This document shows positions 20,101 through 29,157 of a DNA stretch of 33,369 bases, piece after piece (positions within the stretch are counted from its first letter, which is position 1; each line of letters opens with the position of its first letter). Below the pieces are notes generated by a model. It had not been told where the DNA came from, searched no databases, and worked only from the letters and a program-made list of their open reading frames with translations. Both the position numbers and the translations under genes were made by a program. The DNA is from Bacteroidota bacterium (lineage in GTDB: Bacteria > Bacteroidota > Bacteroidia > Bacteroidales > F082): assembly GCA_018336075.1 (NCBI GenBank), contig JAGXRB010000048.1, positions 1 to 33,369 of the forward strand, in the 5' to 3' direction.

Positions 20101-20804
20101 CGGATTCAAAAGGGAAACTACAAACTCTAATTGATAGAGCAGACCAAGGTGACCATTGGACTAATTTGCGAAATTGTGCTTACATTGATGTTTTTGATAT
20201 TGAAAAAATTGTTTGGCTTTCAATTTCTGACAAACCAGCATTTGCTCTTGATAAGAATAAAATGTATGTTACTGCGCCAGCCTACATTATGGTTAGCGAA
20301 TGCAATAAATACCTTCTCACAATGCTTAATTCCAAAGTAATGGAGTGGTATTTAGATAAAGTTTCTTCGTCAACAGGGCAAGGGACAAACCAATGGAGTA
20401 AAATATTTGTTGAGCAATTGCCAATACCACAACTTTCAGAAGAAAAACGAAAACCATTTGAAATTTTAGCCGACTATTTAATATTGCTGAACGACCCAAA
20501 AACGCTAAGCGTATTGGAACACGCTTCAAACGAAATGATAAGCCAGCAATTTGAAGAGGTTTTGAATATGATGGTTTACGAGCTTTACTTTGAAGAGCAC
20601 ATGAAAGAAAAAGAAATAGATGTATTGCAGTTTGTCAATTTTCCTGACATTTCCAACATACCAACCTTTGAAGGAAAGCGCGATGCCATTCAAAAAAATT
20701 ACTACTGGTTGAAAGAGAAGGATAACCCGATACGGAATAGAATTTTGGTTTCTTCGACCAGAAGCCCCAACATTATACAAAGGATTAATGAAACAACCCA
20801 TTAA
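17160..20804 (+). CDS. Eco57I-type adenine-specific DNA methyltransferase (BREX PglX/type IIG-like architecture)
   Basis: CDPAIGSGAFPIGIL (motif I), DVIIGNPPYIQL (motif IV), C-terminal TRD-like region; 4-bp ATGA overlap with the upstream gene. Confidence 0.88.
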   Translation: MKELELKNILRMEFDFEKNWKPLFSLLFKKVQYFSNPSNPFFENSKVISGKQTGLVKLDDGKQLAIFEVEVDDSIHIDKNRQGLREIAIKHIDQNITHGAFVFFYSKKQTDYRFSFIAKWSEIDLETGAFIKGETKPKRYTYLLGGNEACTTAAKRLLMLAAKRDNQEIGIKDIIDTFSVESLKKEFFRTYKEHYEKFWRYIANTDNGYRDILLDKDVTKEEVKREKPIRDFAKKLLGRIVFLHFLQKKGWMGCSVNTNKWENGEKQFMQQLFADFSDKTRFHSQCLTKLFFNTLNTRRPNDIFETKGLSGKLNGSRVPYLNGGLFDADKPEEVLTIDFPEKYFAELLEFFEQYNFTIDENRPDDHEVGIDPEMLGHIFENLLEENREKGAFYTPKEVVQYMCKESIVQYLSNSFDAKADIEMFVRNHVVSESLVTKDNAVLLNKLLDEIKVCDPAIGSGAFPIGILQEIFEAKKFIHDYLIPVEKFNPAQVKKDIIQNSIYGVDLEKGAVDIAQLRFWLALVVDEENPHPLPNLDYKIMQGNSLLESFEGIDLSKAALFEEPKVRIIEPDLFLEPETVYGFTDKNRNDIKELVSSYFKVEDKSEKAEIRKRIDKIVTEHIDKSLEGYENRLLIEIAGLEETLKRHKEFLRKSDKTEKEIEKRKKQLEQKGEARKKLLAFEYTDERPYFLWHLFFMDVFEKGGFDVIIGNPPYIQLQKMGKNADILQDAGFKTFKRTGDIYTLFFEKGIEILKDKGTLTYITSNTWMRTNFGEGLREFFVTKSNPEILLNFEDTKIFPTATVEVNIMVTKKEKWNKNLQAVAIKGDYVPGNSINDYLNAKKIVLYDLDKESWVIVDNDDFEIKNQIIKKGIQLKEWDIEFYRGFLTGLNDAFFIDEVKRNEIIRIEPKSEEIIKPLLRGREIKKFGYNFTNHYVIFPHNGTKEDKKKKLPAIKRIEVEKEYPTIYNHLLQYKDSNSPLVKPDSKGKLQTLIDRADQGDHWTNLRNCAYIDVFDIEKIVWLSISDKPAFALDKNKMYVTAPAYIMVSECNKYLLTMLNSKVMEWYLDKVSSSTGQGTNQWSKIFVEQLPIPQLSEEKRKPFEILADYLILLNDPKTLSVLEHASNEMISQQFEEVLNMMVYELYFEEHMKEKEIDVLQFVNFPDISNIPTFEGKRDAIQKNYYWLKEKDNPIRNRILVSSTRSPNIIQRINETTH

Positions 20805-20806
20805 TA

Positions 20807-22357
20807 ATGAGAATCCACGAACTGCATATTAACGATTTTAAGTTCTTCTCAGAAGTTGAGCCTAATAGCCCATTGCTTAAAATTGGTGGCAAACACATGT
20901 TGATTTACGGTGAGAACGGTAGCGGTAAGTCAACTATTTATTGGGCATTATATACTTTGCTCGAAAGTAGTTTGAAGAAAACGGATGATGAAATTCGTAG
21001 ATACTTCAAGAAAACAGGCGATGAAAGTTTGGTAAACATTTTTGCAACAGGTAGAAACGATACACATATTAAAGCGGTTCTAAAGGTTGGTGCAAATGCT
21101 AAAACTTATCGTATTTCAAGAAAGAGCAGGGACCTTTGCATTCGTGGCAATGCTGATGTACAGGAAAGCAACATGGCTTCCGATTTTATCAATTACAGGG
21201 TGCTTTTTCAGTTACACAATTTAAAACATTCAATGAATAACGATTTGTGGAATTGGTTTTATGAAGAAGTACTGCCTTATGTAAAAATTGGAAACACACC
21301 ATGCTTAGATACTTTTGATAAATTAGCAAAGGGTCCAGACAAAATCAGAAATATAGAGGGAGAGGAGGTTTATCCAACAGCATCCTTAAGAACCGCGGCA
21401 ACCACAGAAGAAAAAGGAAATTTTCAGAGATACAAAGCCTACAAACAAAATGTTAATGGTTGGAACAATTGGTTAAAAAATTTTCTTTCAGAAATTACTA
21501 CTAAGGCAAATGTTTTAATTCAGAACGAATTCAAATATAATTTCAAAATTAAACTTGAGTTCAAACAAAAAGTTTATGAAATTAGCGAAACAGTTTTTAC
21601 GTTTCATTTGCCGCAAATAATTATTTCAATTCCGGAATTTCAAGGCATAATAAATCCCCACATTAAGAAACCACATACTTTTTTAAATGAGGCAAAATGG
21701 TCTGCTATTGGTCTATCAGTACGTTTTGCTGTTTTGGATATAAAACTCTATACAGCCGAATTAAAAACATTAGTAATTGATGATATGTTGATTAGTTTGG
21801 ATATGTCAAACAGGGATGTTGTTTTAGATTTGTTGTTTAACAAGTACTCAAATGATTACCAGCTAATTTTAATGACACATGACAGGTTTCTTTTCGAACT
21901 TGCTCAGTATAAGATTACAACTTTAAGACAAACCAACTGGATGTACCTTGAAATGTTTGAAAATGAAAATGGAGGTCAACCAAAACCATTAATTATTGAA
22001 AAAACAAATCAGATACAAAAGGCTTGGGCTCTATTTCATGCAAAAGAACTTGATTTATCAGCGAATACTTTAAGGAAAGCAACCGAAAAACTCTGCAAAA
22101 CATATTTAACTAAACAAGAAAGATTAAATGCTGATTATAGCATAAAAGACCTTCACAAAATGATTGAAGCGCTTAAAGTAAAGGGTACAGCCAATGGTTT
22201 AGATGTTAACAAACTTTCAAAACTAATGGAATACAAAGACAGAATACTTAACCCAAATTCTCATTATGACATTGAAACCCCATTGTTTAAAATAGAATTA
22301 GAAAAAGCTATAAAAACCGTTGAGGAATTAGCAAATGATACAGGAATTAACGTATAG
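20807..22357 (+). CDS. AAA/SMC-type ATPase associated with the methylase
   Basis: IYGENGSGKSTI (Walker A), LKTLVIDDMLISLDMSNR (Walker B-like), LILMTHDRFLFEL (H-loop-like); starts 3 bp after the upstream stop. Confidence 0.8.
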   Translation: MRIHELHINDFKFFSEVEPNSPLLKIGGKHMLIYGENGSGKSTIYWALYTLLESSLKKTDDEIRRYFKKTGDESLVNIFATGRNDTHIKAVLKVGANAKTYRISRKSRDLCIRGNADVQESNMASDFINYRVLFQLHNLKHSMNNDLWNWFYEEVLPYVKIGNTPCLDTFDKLAKGPDKIRNIEGEEVYPTASLRTAATTEEKGNFQRYKAYKQNVNGWNNWLKNFLSEITTKANVLIQNEFKYNFKIKLEFKQKVYEISETVFTFHLPQIIISIPEFQGIINPHIKKPHTFLNEAKWSAIGLSVRFAVLDIKLYTAELKTLVIDDMLISLDMSNRDVVLDLLFNKYSNDYQLILMTHDRFLFELAQYKITTLRQTNWMYLEMFENENGGQPKPLIIEKTNQIQKAWALFHAKELDLSANTLRKATEKLCKTYLTKQERLNADYSIKDLHKMIEALKVKGTANGLDVNKLSKLMEYKDRILNPNSHYDIETPLFKIELEKAIKTVEELANDTGINV

Positions 22358-22376
22358 CCCACTCTTCGTAGTCAAG

Positions 22377-22461
22377 CACATTTGCAGGTCGCACCAGCCA
22401 ACACTAAAGCCAAAACCTGCATAAGAGCATTAAAACCCAGAAGCACTGCAAGGCAAATGTG
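22377..22461. other. Structured intergenic element (hairpin), degenerate attC-like or RNA element
   Basis: CACATTTGC (22377..22385) / GCAAATGTG (22453..22461) perfect arms, inner GCAGGT/ACCTGC pair. Confidence 0.5.
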
Positions 22462-22526
22462 ATAGAACAAAATTGGAAATGGATTCCTTTGTGTTTTTAA
22501 ACCAATTAATAAGTTAGAAATCAACG

Positions 22527-24566
22527 ATGAAAAAAACAAATCCTTCAACTAAATTGGACGAACTATACTCACTTCGTGAGACTTTTTCTGTTATAGGAAT
22601 AACAGGGCGTTCTGGAAGTGGATGTACAGATGTTGCAAGAATACTTGCAAAGGATTTCAAAGACCTGGAAATTACTAGACCAAAGGAAATGTCACAAATA
22701 ATTCAGGAAAGAAAATATGAAATAGTGTACAATTTTAGCATATCTAACTGGATCACCTATAATACGATTGAGTACAAAAATGTGTTGATCCTTTTGCTAA
22801 TTCAAAACGTAAGTCATAGAGCTTTCAGTCAACACTTAAAGAATTATTTCAGAAAAAGTTTCAGCCAGGAAACAGATGAGAAGCACGTAAGCAAGTTGCA
22901 TAAAGAATTATACGCTGTGTTTAAATACCATTCTCCCATCATAAAAAAGGCGAAGAGTTTTCGGAGTATTGATAAGTTAAAACGGGATAAGAAACTAAAA
23001 GAACTGGCCATCTTTTTTTGGGGTGATTTTAAACATTTTGCAGAGCAGATAGATGCTATTTTGGTAAAATATGGCACTTTGGAAAGAATCTTTCTGTTGC
23101 ATCACACAGCCTCAAATTTCAGAAAATCTGGCCAACCTTTTAAAAGTGAAGTGGTTGAATTTAAGCATATCTATCATATTGCTCACGTAATAAATCGTAT
23201 TATTAAAGGTGTGAAGGTAAGTGACAGAAACAAAAATGCTCATGTTGTAATTGATTCACTACGAAATTCCTCAGAGATCAATTTCTTTAAAGAAAGATAC
23301 TCGGGCTTTTATTTGGTCGCGGTGAAATCAGATGATAGAAAATCAAAACTATTAGAAAGATACAATGATTCGCAAATTGTTGAGGGTATTTTAAAGTTTG
23401 ATGAAACGGAATATAAGTGTAATGATTTTGTAAAAGGACGTTTTTTTACGCCAGATGTACAAAATTGTATTCAGAAAGCAGATTACCACATCATTACAAA
23501 CAGTAAGAGTTCGTCAAAAACTGATTTTATCACACTTGAGCAGCAGTTGATGAAATTGCAGGGTCTCGTTCAACAGCCAGGTTTAATTACGCCAAGTACC
23601 ATTGAGCGTTGTATGCAGTTTGCATTTAACGCCAAGTTAAGTTCAGGTTGTATATCGCGACAAGTAGGTGCAGTGATTACAGATAGCGAATATTCGGTGA
23701 AATCCATCGGCTGGAATGATGTGCCAAGGGGAGCTGTACCCTGTGTTGTGCGCAATGCTAAAGATATTGTAAAGGACAATCCGTTTGGTTTCTCTTCTTT
23801 TGAAAAAGGGTTTGGTCTTAAAGAAAGTTCAGATGGTAGTTTTATTATAGATCCGGATCATGCAGAGATTGATCAGGAATCGAAGGATTTTAATGACTAT
23901 CTCAAGAATAGTTTTAACGAGGCTAAGTTGAGTGACACTTCACTTGGTGGTATCAATTGTCCTTATTGTTTCAAAACTGTCTATAATACATTTAAGGGGG
24001 AAAAGAATCAGGTCCACACGCGGTCGCTTCATGCGGAGGAAAATGCAATGTTGCAAATCTCGAAATATGGTGGCCAGCCTTTAAAAGACGGAATACTTTT
24101 CACCACAGCCAGCCCTTGTGAATTATGCTCTAAAAAAGCCTACCAATTAGGCATCAAGAAAATATACTATATTGATCCTTATCCTGGCATCTCAAGAAGC
24201 CACATCCTAAGACAAGGTGTAAAACCAGTATCAACAGACAGCATGACGGCTGATCCTGAACTTCATATGTTTTATGGTGCAATAGGAAGGGGCTTTGTAA
24301 AGTTGTACGAGCCATTCCTCTCACAAAAAGATGAAATCGGTATTTTGACCGATTTCGAATTGAAAACCCCTGTTAAAGAAGAGGTGAAGCAAATTAAAAA
24401 CATTTTGGAGAAACGAATGAAAAACGATCCAAAACTAAATGAGTTTTTTAAAGACGAGCAAACTGTTATTGACCGAATATTAACTTTGGTTGAAAAGGGA
24501 AACAATTTTTCAATTCCTGTAAATGAAACAGAAATTATGCAAAAGGATGAAAAAAATGTTGATTAA
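22527..24566 (+). CDS. Anti-phage-type dCTP/dCMP deaminase with N-terminal P-loop domain
   Basis: GITGRSGSGCTDVA P-loop region; SSGCISRQVGAVITD; SLHAEENAML and TASPCELCSKKAYQ zinc deaminase motifs. Confidence 0.85.
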   Translation: MKKTNPSTKLDELYSLRETFSVIGITGRSGSGCTDVARILAKDFKDLEITRPKEMSQIIQERKYEIVYNFSISNWITYNTIEYKNVLILLLIQNVSHRAFSQHLKNYFRKSFSQETDEKHVSKLHKELYAVFKYHSPIIKKAKSFRSIDKLKRDKKLKELAIFFWGDFKHFAEQIDAILVKYGTLERIFLLHHTASNFRKSGQPFKSEVVEFKHIYHIAHVINRIIKGVKVSDRNKNAHVVIDSLRNSSEINFFKERYSGFYLVAVKSDDRKSKLLERYNDSQIVEGILKFDETEYKCNDFVKGRFFTPDVQNCIQKADYHIITNSKSSSKTDFITLEQQLMKLQGLVQQPGLITPSTIERCMQFAFNAKLSSGCISRQVGAVITDSEYSVKSIGWNDVPRGAVPCVVRNAKDIVKDNPFGFSSFEKGFGLKESSDGSFIIDPDHAEIDQESKDFNDYLKNSFNEAKLSDTSLGGINCPYCFKTVYNTFKGEKNQVHTRSLHAEENAMLQISKYGGQPLKDGILFTTASPCELCSKKAYQLGIKKIYYIDPYPGISRSHILRQGVKPVSTDSMTADPELHMFYGAIGRGFVKLYEPFLSQKDEIGILTDFELKTPVKEEVKQIKNILEKRMKNDPKLNEFFKDEQTVIDRILTLVEKGNNFSIPVNETEIMQKDEKNVD

Positions 24567-24591
24567 AGCATAAAGGAAAACGTTATAGAAA

Positions 24592-26316
24592 ATGATGGAC
24601 GAATCCATAAAAACAACACTGGCACAAAAGGGCTACAGCTACATCCGAACACTGGGGAAAGGTGGCTTTGGAGAGGTATATCTTGCCAAGGAATCTCTAT
24701 CGGAAAATTACTTTGCTATCAAAATGCTTCACAGCAAGGAAAGGTTTCATCAGGTGAATATCCTCAGAGAAATCAGTCACCTCGGGAGAATCAACCATCA
24801 AAATATCATCAGTTATAAAAGCAGTTTTCAGGAAAAGGATCGCCTGTTTTTGGTGATGGAGTATTGCAGTCAGGGCAATCTCCATGATTTTGCAGGTAAA
24901 AACAATCTCTCTTTCGGACATATTATTGACCTATTCATTCAGCTCGCGCAGGCGTTCACCTTCCTGCATGAAAAGGGCATTGTGCACCACGACATCAAGC
25001 CGGCCAATCTATTGGTTTCGGAGGATAAAACAATCAAGATCAGCGATTTTGGAACAGTGAATACAAGCATTGGAACCATTTTGTATTCTGCCCCGGAAAT
25101 GCTGGAAGGTAATCCAACCACAGACGATCGCCGGGTAGATATCTATGCGCTGGGGATCACCATGCTGGAGCTTTTGAATCAAGCACATCCTTTTGTTGGA
25201 CATTCAAAAGAACAAATTGTACAAAAAGTAAAGAACGCGGATTTACCTATCCTGAACTTTGAGCCCTGGCTCCAGCATTTCATTTTAAAAGCTTGTCATT
25301 ACAATCCACAGGCACGATTCCAATCGATGTCAGAGTTTGGCGAAGCACTCATCAACCGAAATATTCCAGTATTTTTAACGAAATCGTTATTGCAGGAAGA
25401 AAAGCTGGTTCGGAAATTGCAATTTCATTTGCAGGTCCGACATTGGAAAAATGTGCGGTCTATCTTGTATTCTAACATTGTTTCCGGGAATAACTTAGGA
25501 TTTACCATTCTCAAAGGGAAATATTTTCTGGCAACGCATGATTTGGTTCAAGCCAGGAACTGTTTTGAAAATGCTTTAATACTCAACCGAAATGCCATTG
25601 TTGAGAAAGAGTTGGCAGAGGTTTACATCTCTGAAAACCAAATTTCTAAGGCCACTTCCCTACTTCTGGGTTATTTGAATCAACATTTCTTTGATGCAGA
25701 AGCGCTAAACCTTCTACTGCAATGCTACTTCATTTCGGGCAGGTGGGAGATTGGGTTGGATCAAGCACTGCTGGCAGTTGAGATGTTTCCGGATTTACAG
25801 GTCTTTGTATCAAACCTTGGTTTATTTCGGCTTTTGAATAACAGGTTCGATGAGGAAAAAGCTGTTTCCGGCAAATCAACAGCATTTATGGATTATAACA
25901 AGTTGGTTTATGCTGAGAAAAGCAACTCAAGTTGGAATCAAAACAATCAGCCTTTCCTGAGTTCAAAATTGCTTTTTCATGAGTACAGGTTTCTTCATTT
26001 CCTGAAACCCACAAATACGATCGTTTTTCAGCTTGGTGATCAAGAATATGAAGAAAACAAAATGATCATCTCATTTGGGAGAAATGGCTTTAAGCAAAAC
26101 GATTACGACTTGTTTAATGACCCGGAAGTTAGTCGCAGGCATTTTGTCATCATCAACCAGAAGGACAATGTCTGGCTTTATGACCTTGGGAGTTGGTCAG
26201 GTGTTTACGTTGACGGAATCAAAGTACAGCAAAAGACATTTCTTCTGGGTAGGCATATAATTACCTTCGGCAAACAGGAAGTGATACTGAAGACCAACAA
26301 ACATAAACTATTGTAG
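24592..26316 (+). CDS. Ser/Thr protein kinase with TPR-like middle and C-terminal FHA domain
   Basis: GKGGFGEVYLA, FAIKML, HHDIKPANLL, SDFGT, SAPEML; FHA signature SFGRNG...NDPEVSRRHFVII...LYDLGSWSGVYVDG. Confidence 0.9.
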   Translation: MMDESIKTTLAQKGYSYIRTLGKGGFGEVYLAKESLSENYFAIKMLHSKERFHQVNILREISHLGRINHQNIISYKSSFQEKDRLFLVMEYCSQGNLHDFAGKNNLSFGHIIDLFIQLAQAFTFLHEKGIVHHDIKPANLLVSEDKTIKISDFGTVNTSIGTILYSAPEMLEGNPTTDDRRVDIYALGITMLELLNQAHPFVGHSKEQIVQKVKNADLPILNFEPWLQHFILKACHYNPQARFQSMSEFGEALINRNIPVFLTKSLLQEEKLVRKLQFHLQVRHWKNVRSILYSNIVSGNNLGFTILKGKYFLATHDLVQARNCFENALILNRNAIVEKELAEVYISENQISKATSLLLGYLNQHFFDAEALNLLLQCYFISGRWEIGLDQALLAVEMFPDLQVFVSNLGLFRLLNNRFDEEKAVSGKSTAFMDYNKLVYAEKSNSSWNQNNQPFLSSKLLFHEYRFLHFLKPTNTIVFQLGDQEYEENKMIISFGRNGFKQNDYDLFNDPEVSRRHFVIINQKDNVWLYDLGSWSGVYVDGIKVQQKTFLLGRHIITFGKQEVILKTNKHKLL

Positions 26317-26317
26317 A

Positions 26318-27376
26318 ATGAATAAACTGCTCATTATTGGAAACGGCTTTGATTTGGCGCATGGGTTGGAGACAAGGTATGCAGATTTTATGCTTTGGTA
26401 CATGAACAAAGCATTTTTGGCACACATGGACTCTATACGAGAAAATAAATTTGAAGATGAACTCATTTCGATTGTTGGGGTTTTTAAAATAAGGGAAAAG
26501 TTTAAATCTTTTGCCGAATTAAATGAGTTTTTAAGTGGCTATTCTGCTCCGCATTTAAATTTTAAACATGAATTTATTGAAAAGCTTTTTTCTAACTATT
26601 TAGAAAGCAGGTGGGTAGACATCGAACGAGCCTACTTCGAACAATTGATCGAGTATTATCAGTATTGCATCAAAGATAACTATTCGAACAAATCTTATGG
26701 TATTCATTTAGTTAGAGAGTTTCATAAGGTTTTCGAAGCGCTAAAAACTAAGCTTTCTGAATATTTGGCAACCAATGATATTGGTTTAGCTGATTTTCAA
26801 CCATCTATAGAATCAGTTTTTAAGCGAATAATTAATGAAAAATCTGAGAGATTGAAAACTCAAGATTTGCATGAGCACTATCTCATACTAAATTTTAACT
26901 ACACTCAAACTGTAAATCTTTACGAATCGGTTTTTCCTGTAAATGTCAGTATTATTAACATACATGGTACCATATCTAAAGATCCGGAAGCGATCATTTT
27001 TGGCTATGGGGATAAATTGGATAATTTGTATCAACAAATAGAAAATCTAAACGAAAATGCATTTTTAGACCACCTTAAGTATTTTTGGTATTTAAAAAAC
27101 GAAAATTACAGGAGGATGATAAGCTTTTGTGATACTGACAAATACAAAATATACATTCTTGGACATTCATGTGGGCTATCGGATAGAGTGTTATTAAATC
27201 TGCTATTTGGTCATCCAAATTGTTCTGAAATTGAGATTTTTTACCATGACCGAAAGAATAGCACAAATGATTTCGATGAAAAAATCAGGGAAATTAGCCG
27301 GCATTTCAGTCCGGAAAATAAGGATGCAATGATGCGAAAAATCGTTTCTTTTGAAATCAGCAAACCCTTAAGTTAA
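26318..27376 (+). CDS. AbiH-family abortive infection protein
   Basis: LLIIGNGFDLAHGLETRYADFMLW start, HYLILNFNYTQTVNLYE, INIHGTIS. Confidence 0.85.
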   Translation: MNKLLIIGNGFDLAHGLETRYADFMLWYMNKAFLAHMDSIRENKFEDELISIVGVFKIREKFKSFAELNEFLSGYSAPHLNFKHEFIEKLFSNYLESRWVDIERAYFEQLIEYYQYCIKDNYSNKSYGIHLVREFHKVFEALKTKLSEYLATNDIGLADFQPSIESVFKRIINEKSERLKTQDLHEHYLILNFNYTQTVNLYESVFPVNVSIINIHGTISKDPEAIIFGYGDKLDNLYQQIENLNENAFLDHLKYFWYLKNENYRRMISFCDTDKYKIYILGHSCGLSDRVLLNLLFGHPNCSEIEIFYHDRKNSTNDFDEKIREISRHFSPENKDAMMRKIVSFEISKPLS

Positions 27377-27382
27377 CAACCA

Positions 27383-27904
27383 ATGATGAAACAAAACGAC
27401 TTATATCCAAATCCATACAACCTCAACAGCCTAAAAGGCCGCATGGCAGAGCAGCTAATACAAGATTTGTTCTCGCGCAACAATTACAATGTTTTCAATT
27501 ATGGGTTAGAGCGGCTGCATCCTTTTCTGAGCAGGGTGCTGCGCAATAACCGCCAAACAACCAGTAAAGACCTGCGCTATATGCCCGACTTTGTTGTACA
27601 GAGTGGAGAAACAGGCGACCTGTTTTATCTGGAAGTGAAGTTCAGAGCCAACGGCTGTTTTGAGTTTGGTGAAAAGTATGCCGACTATCCATATAAAAAT
27701 GCATGGTTTGTTGTTGTTTCGCCCGAAAAGATTCAATGCATGCACTACAAACGACTAAAAGCCGGATTTTCAATCACACCCGATACCCATTACCGGCTCA
27801 CTAGTGTCAGGTCGTTTCACATCAAAAAAGAAAGTGTGGCTGAATACGAAGGCTATGCGAAAGGGTTTTTTACAGCTTTTAACAGGCTGAAAGCAGGGGG
27901 ATGA
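27383..27904 (+). CDS. PD-(D/E)XK-like nuclease-fold protein
   Basis: KGRMAEQLIQDLF, MPDFVVQSGETGDLFYLEVKFR (D ... ExK). Confidence 0.55.
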   Translation: MMKQNDLYPNPYNLNSLKGRMAEQLIQDLFSRNNYNVFNYGLERLHPFLSRVLRNNRQTTSKDLRYMPDFVVQSGETGDLFYLEVKFRANGCFEFGEKYADYPYKNAWFVVVSPEKIQCMHYKRLKAGFSITPDTHYRLTSVRSFHIKKESVAEYEGYAKGFFTAFNRLKAGG

Positions 27905-28008
27905 ATAAAATGATTGAAAACTGAATTTTACAGATAAACTCGATCAATAATTGCATAAAAGATCCCAATAGCTTTAAGGATAAAAAAGCAAACCTAAAAC
28001 ACAAAAAA

Positions 28009-29157
28009 ATGACCAAAGACATCAACAAAAGAAATTTTGATGAAGGCACAAGCATTAAACTTGAGCTTTTTAAGTTGTACCTGAGAGAGTGGTTGCCGGT
28101 TTTTATAAGCAAAAAGGCAAAAACAATTGAAGTGTTTGATTTTTTTGCCGGTAGTGGAACGGACGTAAATGGCAATCCGGGCAGCCCTTTAATCATTCTA
28201 AATGAGATTAGTAATCAATGTGAAAAGCTTGTCCAAAATAACATTAGGCTTAAAGTATTATTCAATGATCTAGATGGCGATAAAATTGATATTTTGTCCG
28301 AGAACATTGGTGAACACCTAAAGACCTGTTCATCAAGCTCAAAATATGATTTCTGCACGAACCCTAATGATTCGTGTCCTTTTGAAATAAAGCTGACTAA
28401 AGAGGATTTTAAAGACTTATTTGAAAGGTGGTATAACTATTTTCTTAATAGTCAAGGAGTTCCCCGCATGCTTTTTATTGATCAATATGGCATTAAACAC
28501 GTATCTGAAAGTATCTTTAAAAAGCTCATATCTTTGCGTCATGCTGATTTTATCTTTTTTATTTCAACTTCCTATCTTAAAAGATTTAAAGAGCAGCCTG
28601 AATTCTTAAAATACTTATCAATTAATGAGATTGAGTTCGACAGCTCAAATCCTTATTCCTGTCATCGTGCGGTTTTCAATTATTATAAATCGTTGTTAGC
28701 CAGCAAGAAATACTATCTTGGGCAGTTTTCAATCAGAAAAAATGGAAACATTTATGGAGTGATATTTGGATCTGGGCATCCCTTAGGCCTCAAGAAATTT
28801 TTAGATGTAGCATGGAAGTTAGACGTACATACAGGAGAAACGAATTTTGATATAGACAATGATTCCGTTCGGGTAGGACAGTACAGTCTTGATTTTGATA
28901 ATGACGGAAGCGCTAACAAAGTTAAAAAGCTCGTGGGTTATGAGTTAGACTTGCTCAAATATTTAGAAGATGGAAGATCAAATATAGAGATATATCTTTT
29001 TTCGATTGAAAATGGAATAAGCATCAAGAAAACCAATGAGATATTGAAACGGCTTGAGGAACAAAATATGCTTACTTTTGGGGGTGAAGCGCGCAGAAAA
29101 GGTGCCTTCTATTTAGACTTTGAACCAGAAAAGAAAATTACTATCAAGATATTGTGA
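28009..29157 (+). CDS. tcmP: Three-Cys-motif partner protein (TcmP) family
   Basis: FDFFAGSGTDVNGNPGSPLIILNEI with the TcmP-like layout; paired with a Gp37/Gp68 gene. Confidence 0.8.
   Translation: MTKDINKRNFDEGTSIKLELFKLYLREWLPVFISKKAKTIEVFDFFAGSGTDVNGNPGSPLIILNEISNQCEKLVQNNIRLKVLFNDLDGDKIDILSENIGEHLKTCSSSSKYDFCTNPNDSCPFEIKLTKEDFKDLFERWYNYFLNSQGVPRMLFIDQYGIKHVSESIFKKLISLRHADFIFFISTSYLKRFKEQPEFLKYLSINEIEFDSSNPYSCHRAVFNYYKSLLASKKYYLGQFSIRKNGNIYGVIFGSGHPLGLKKFLDVAWKLDVHTGETNFDIDNDSVRVGQYSLDFDNDGSANKVKKLVGYELDLLKYLEDGRSNIEIYLFSIENGISIKKTNEILKRLEEQNMLTFGGEARRKGAFYLDFEPEKKITIKIL

Noticed and set aside
13027-22357. Canonical DISARM or BREX locus
   Set aside because: No DUF1998, PglZ or BrxC-type gene visible; only a partial resemblance.
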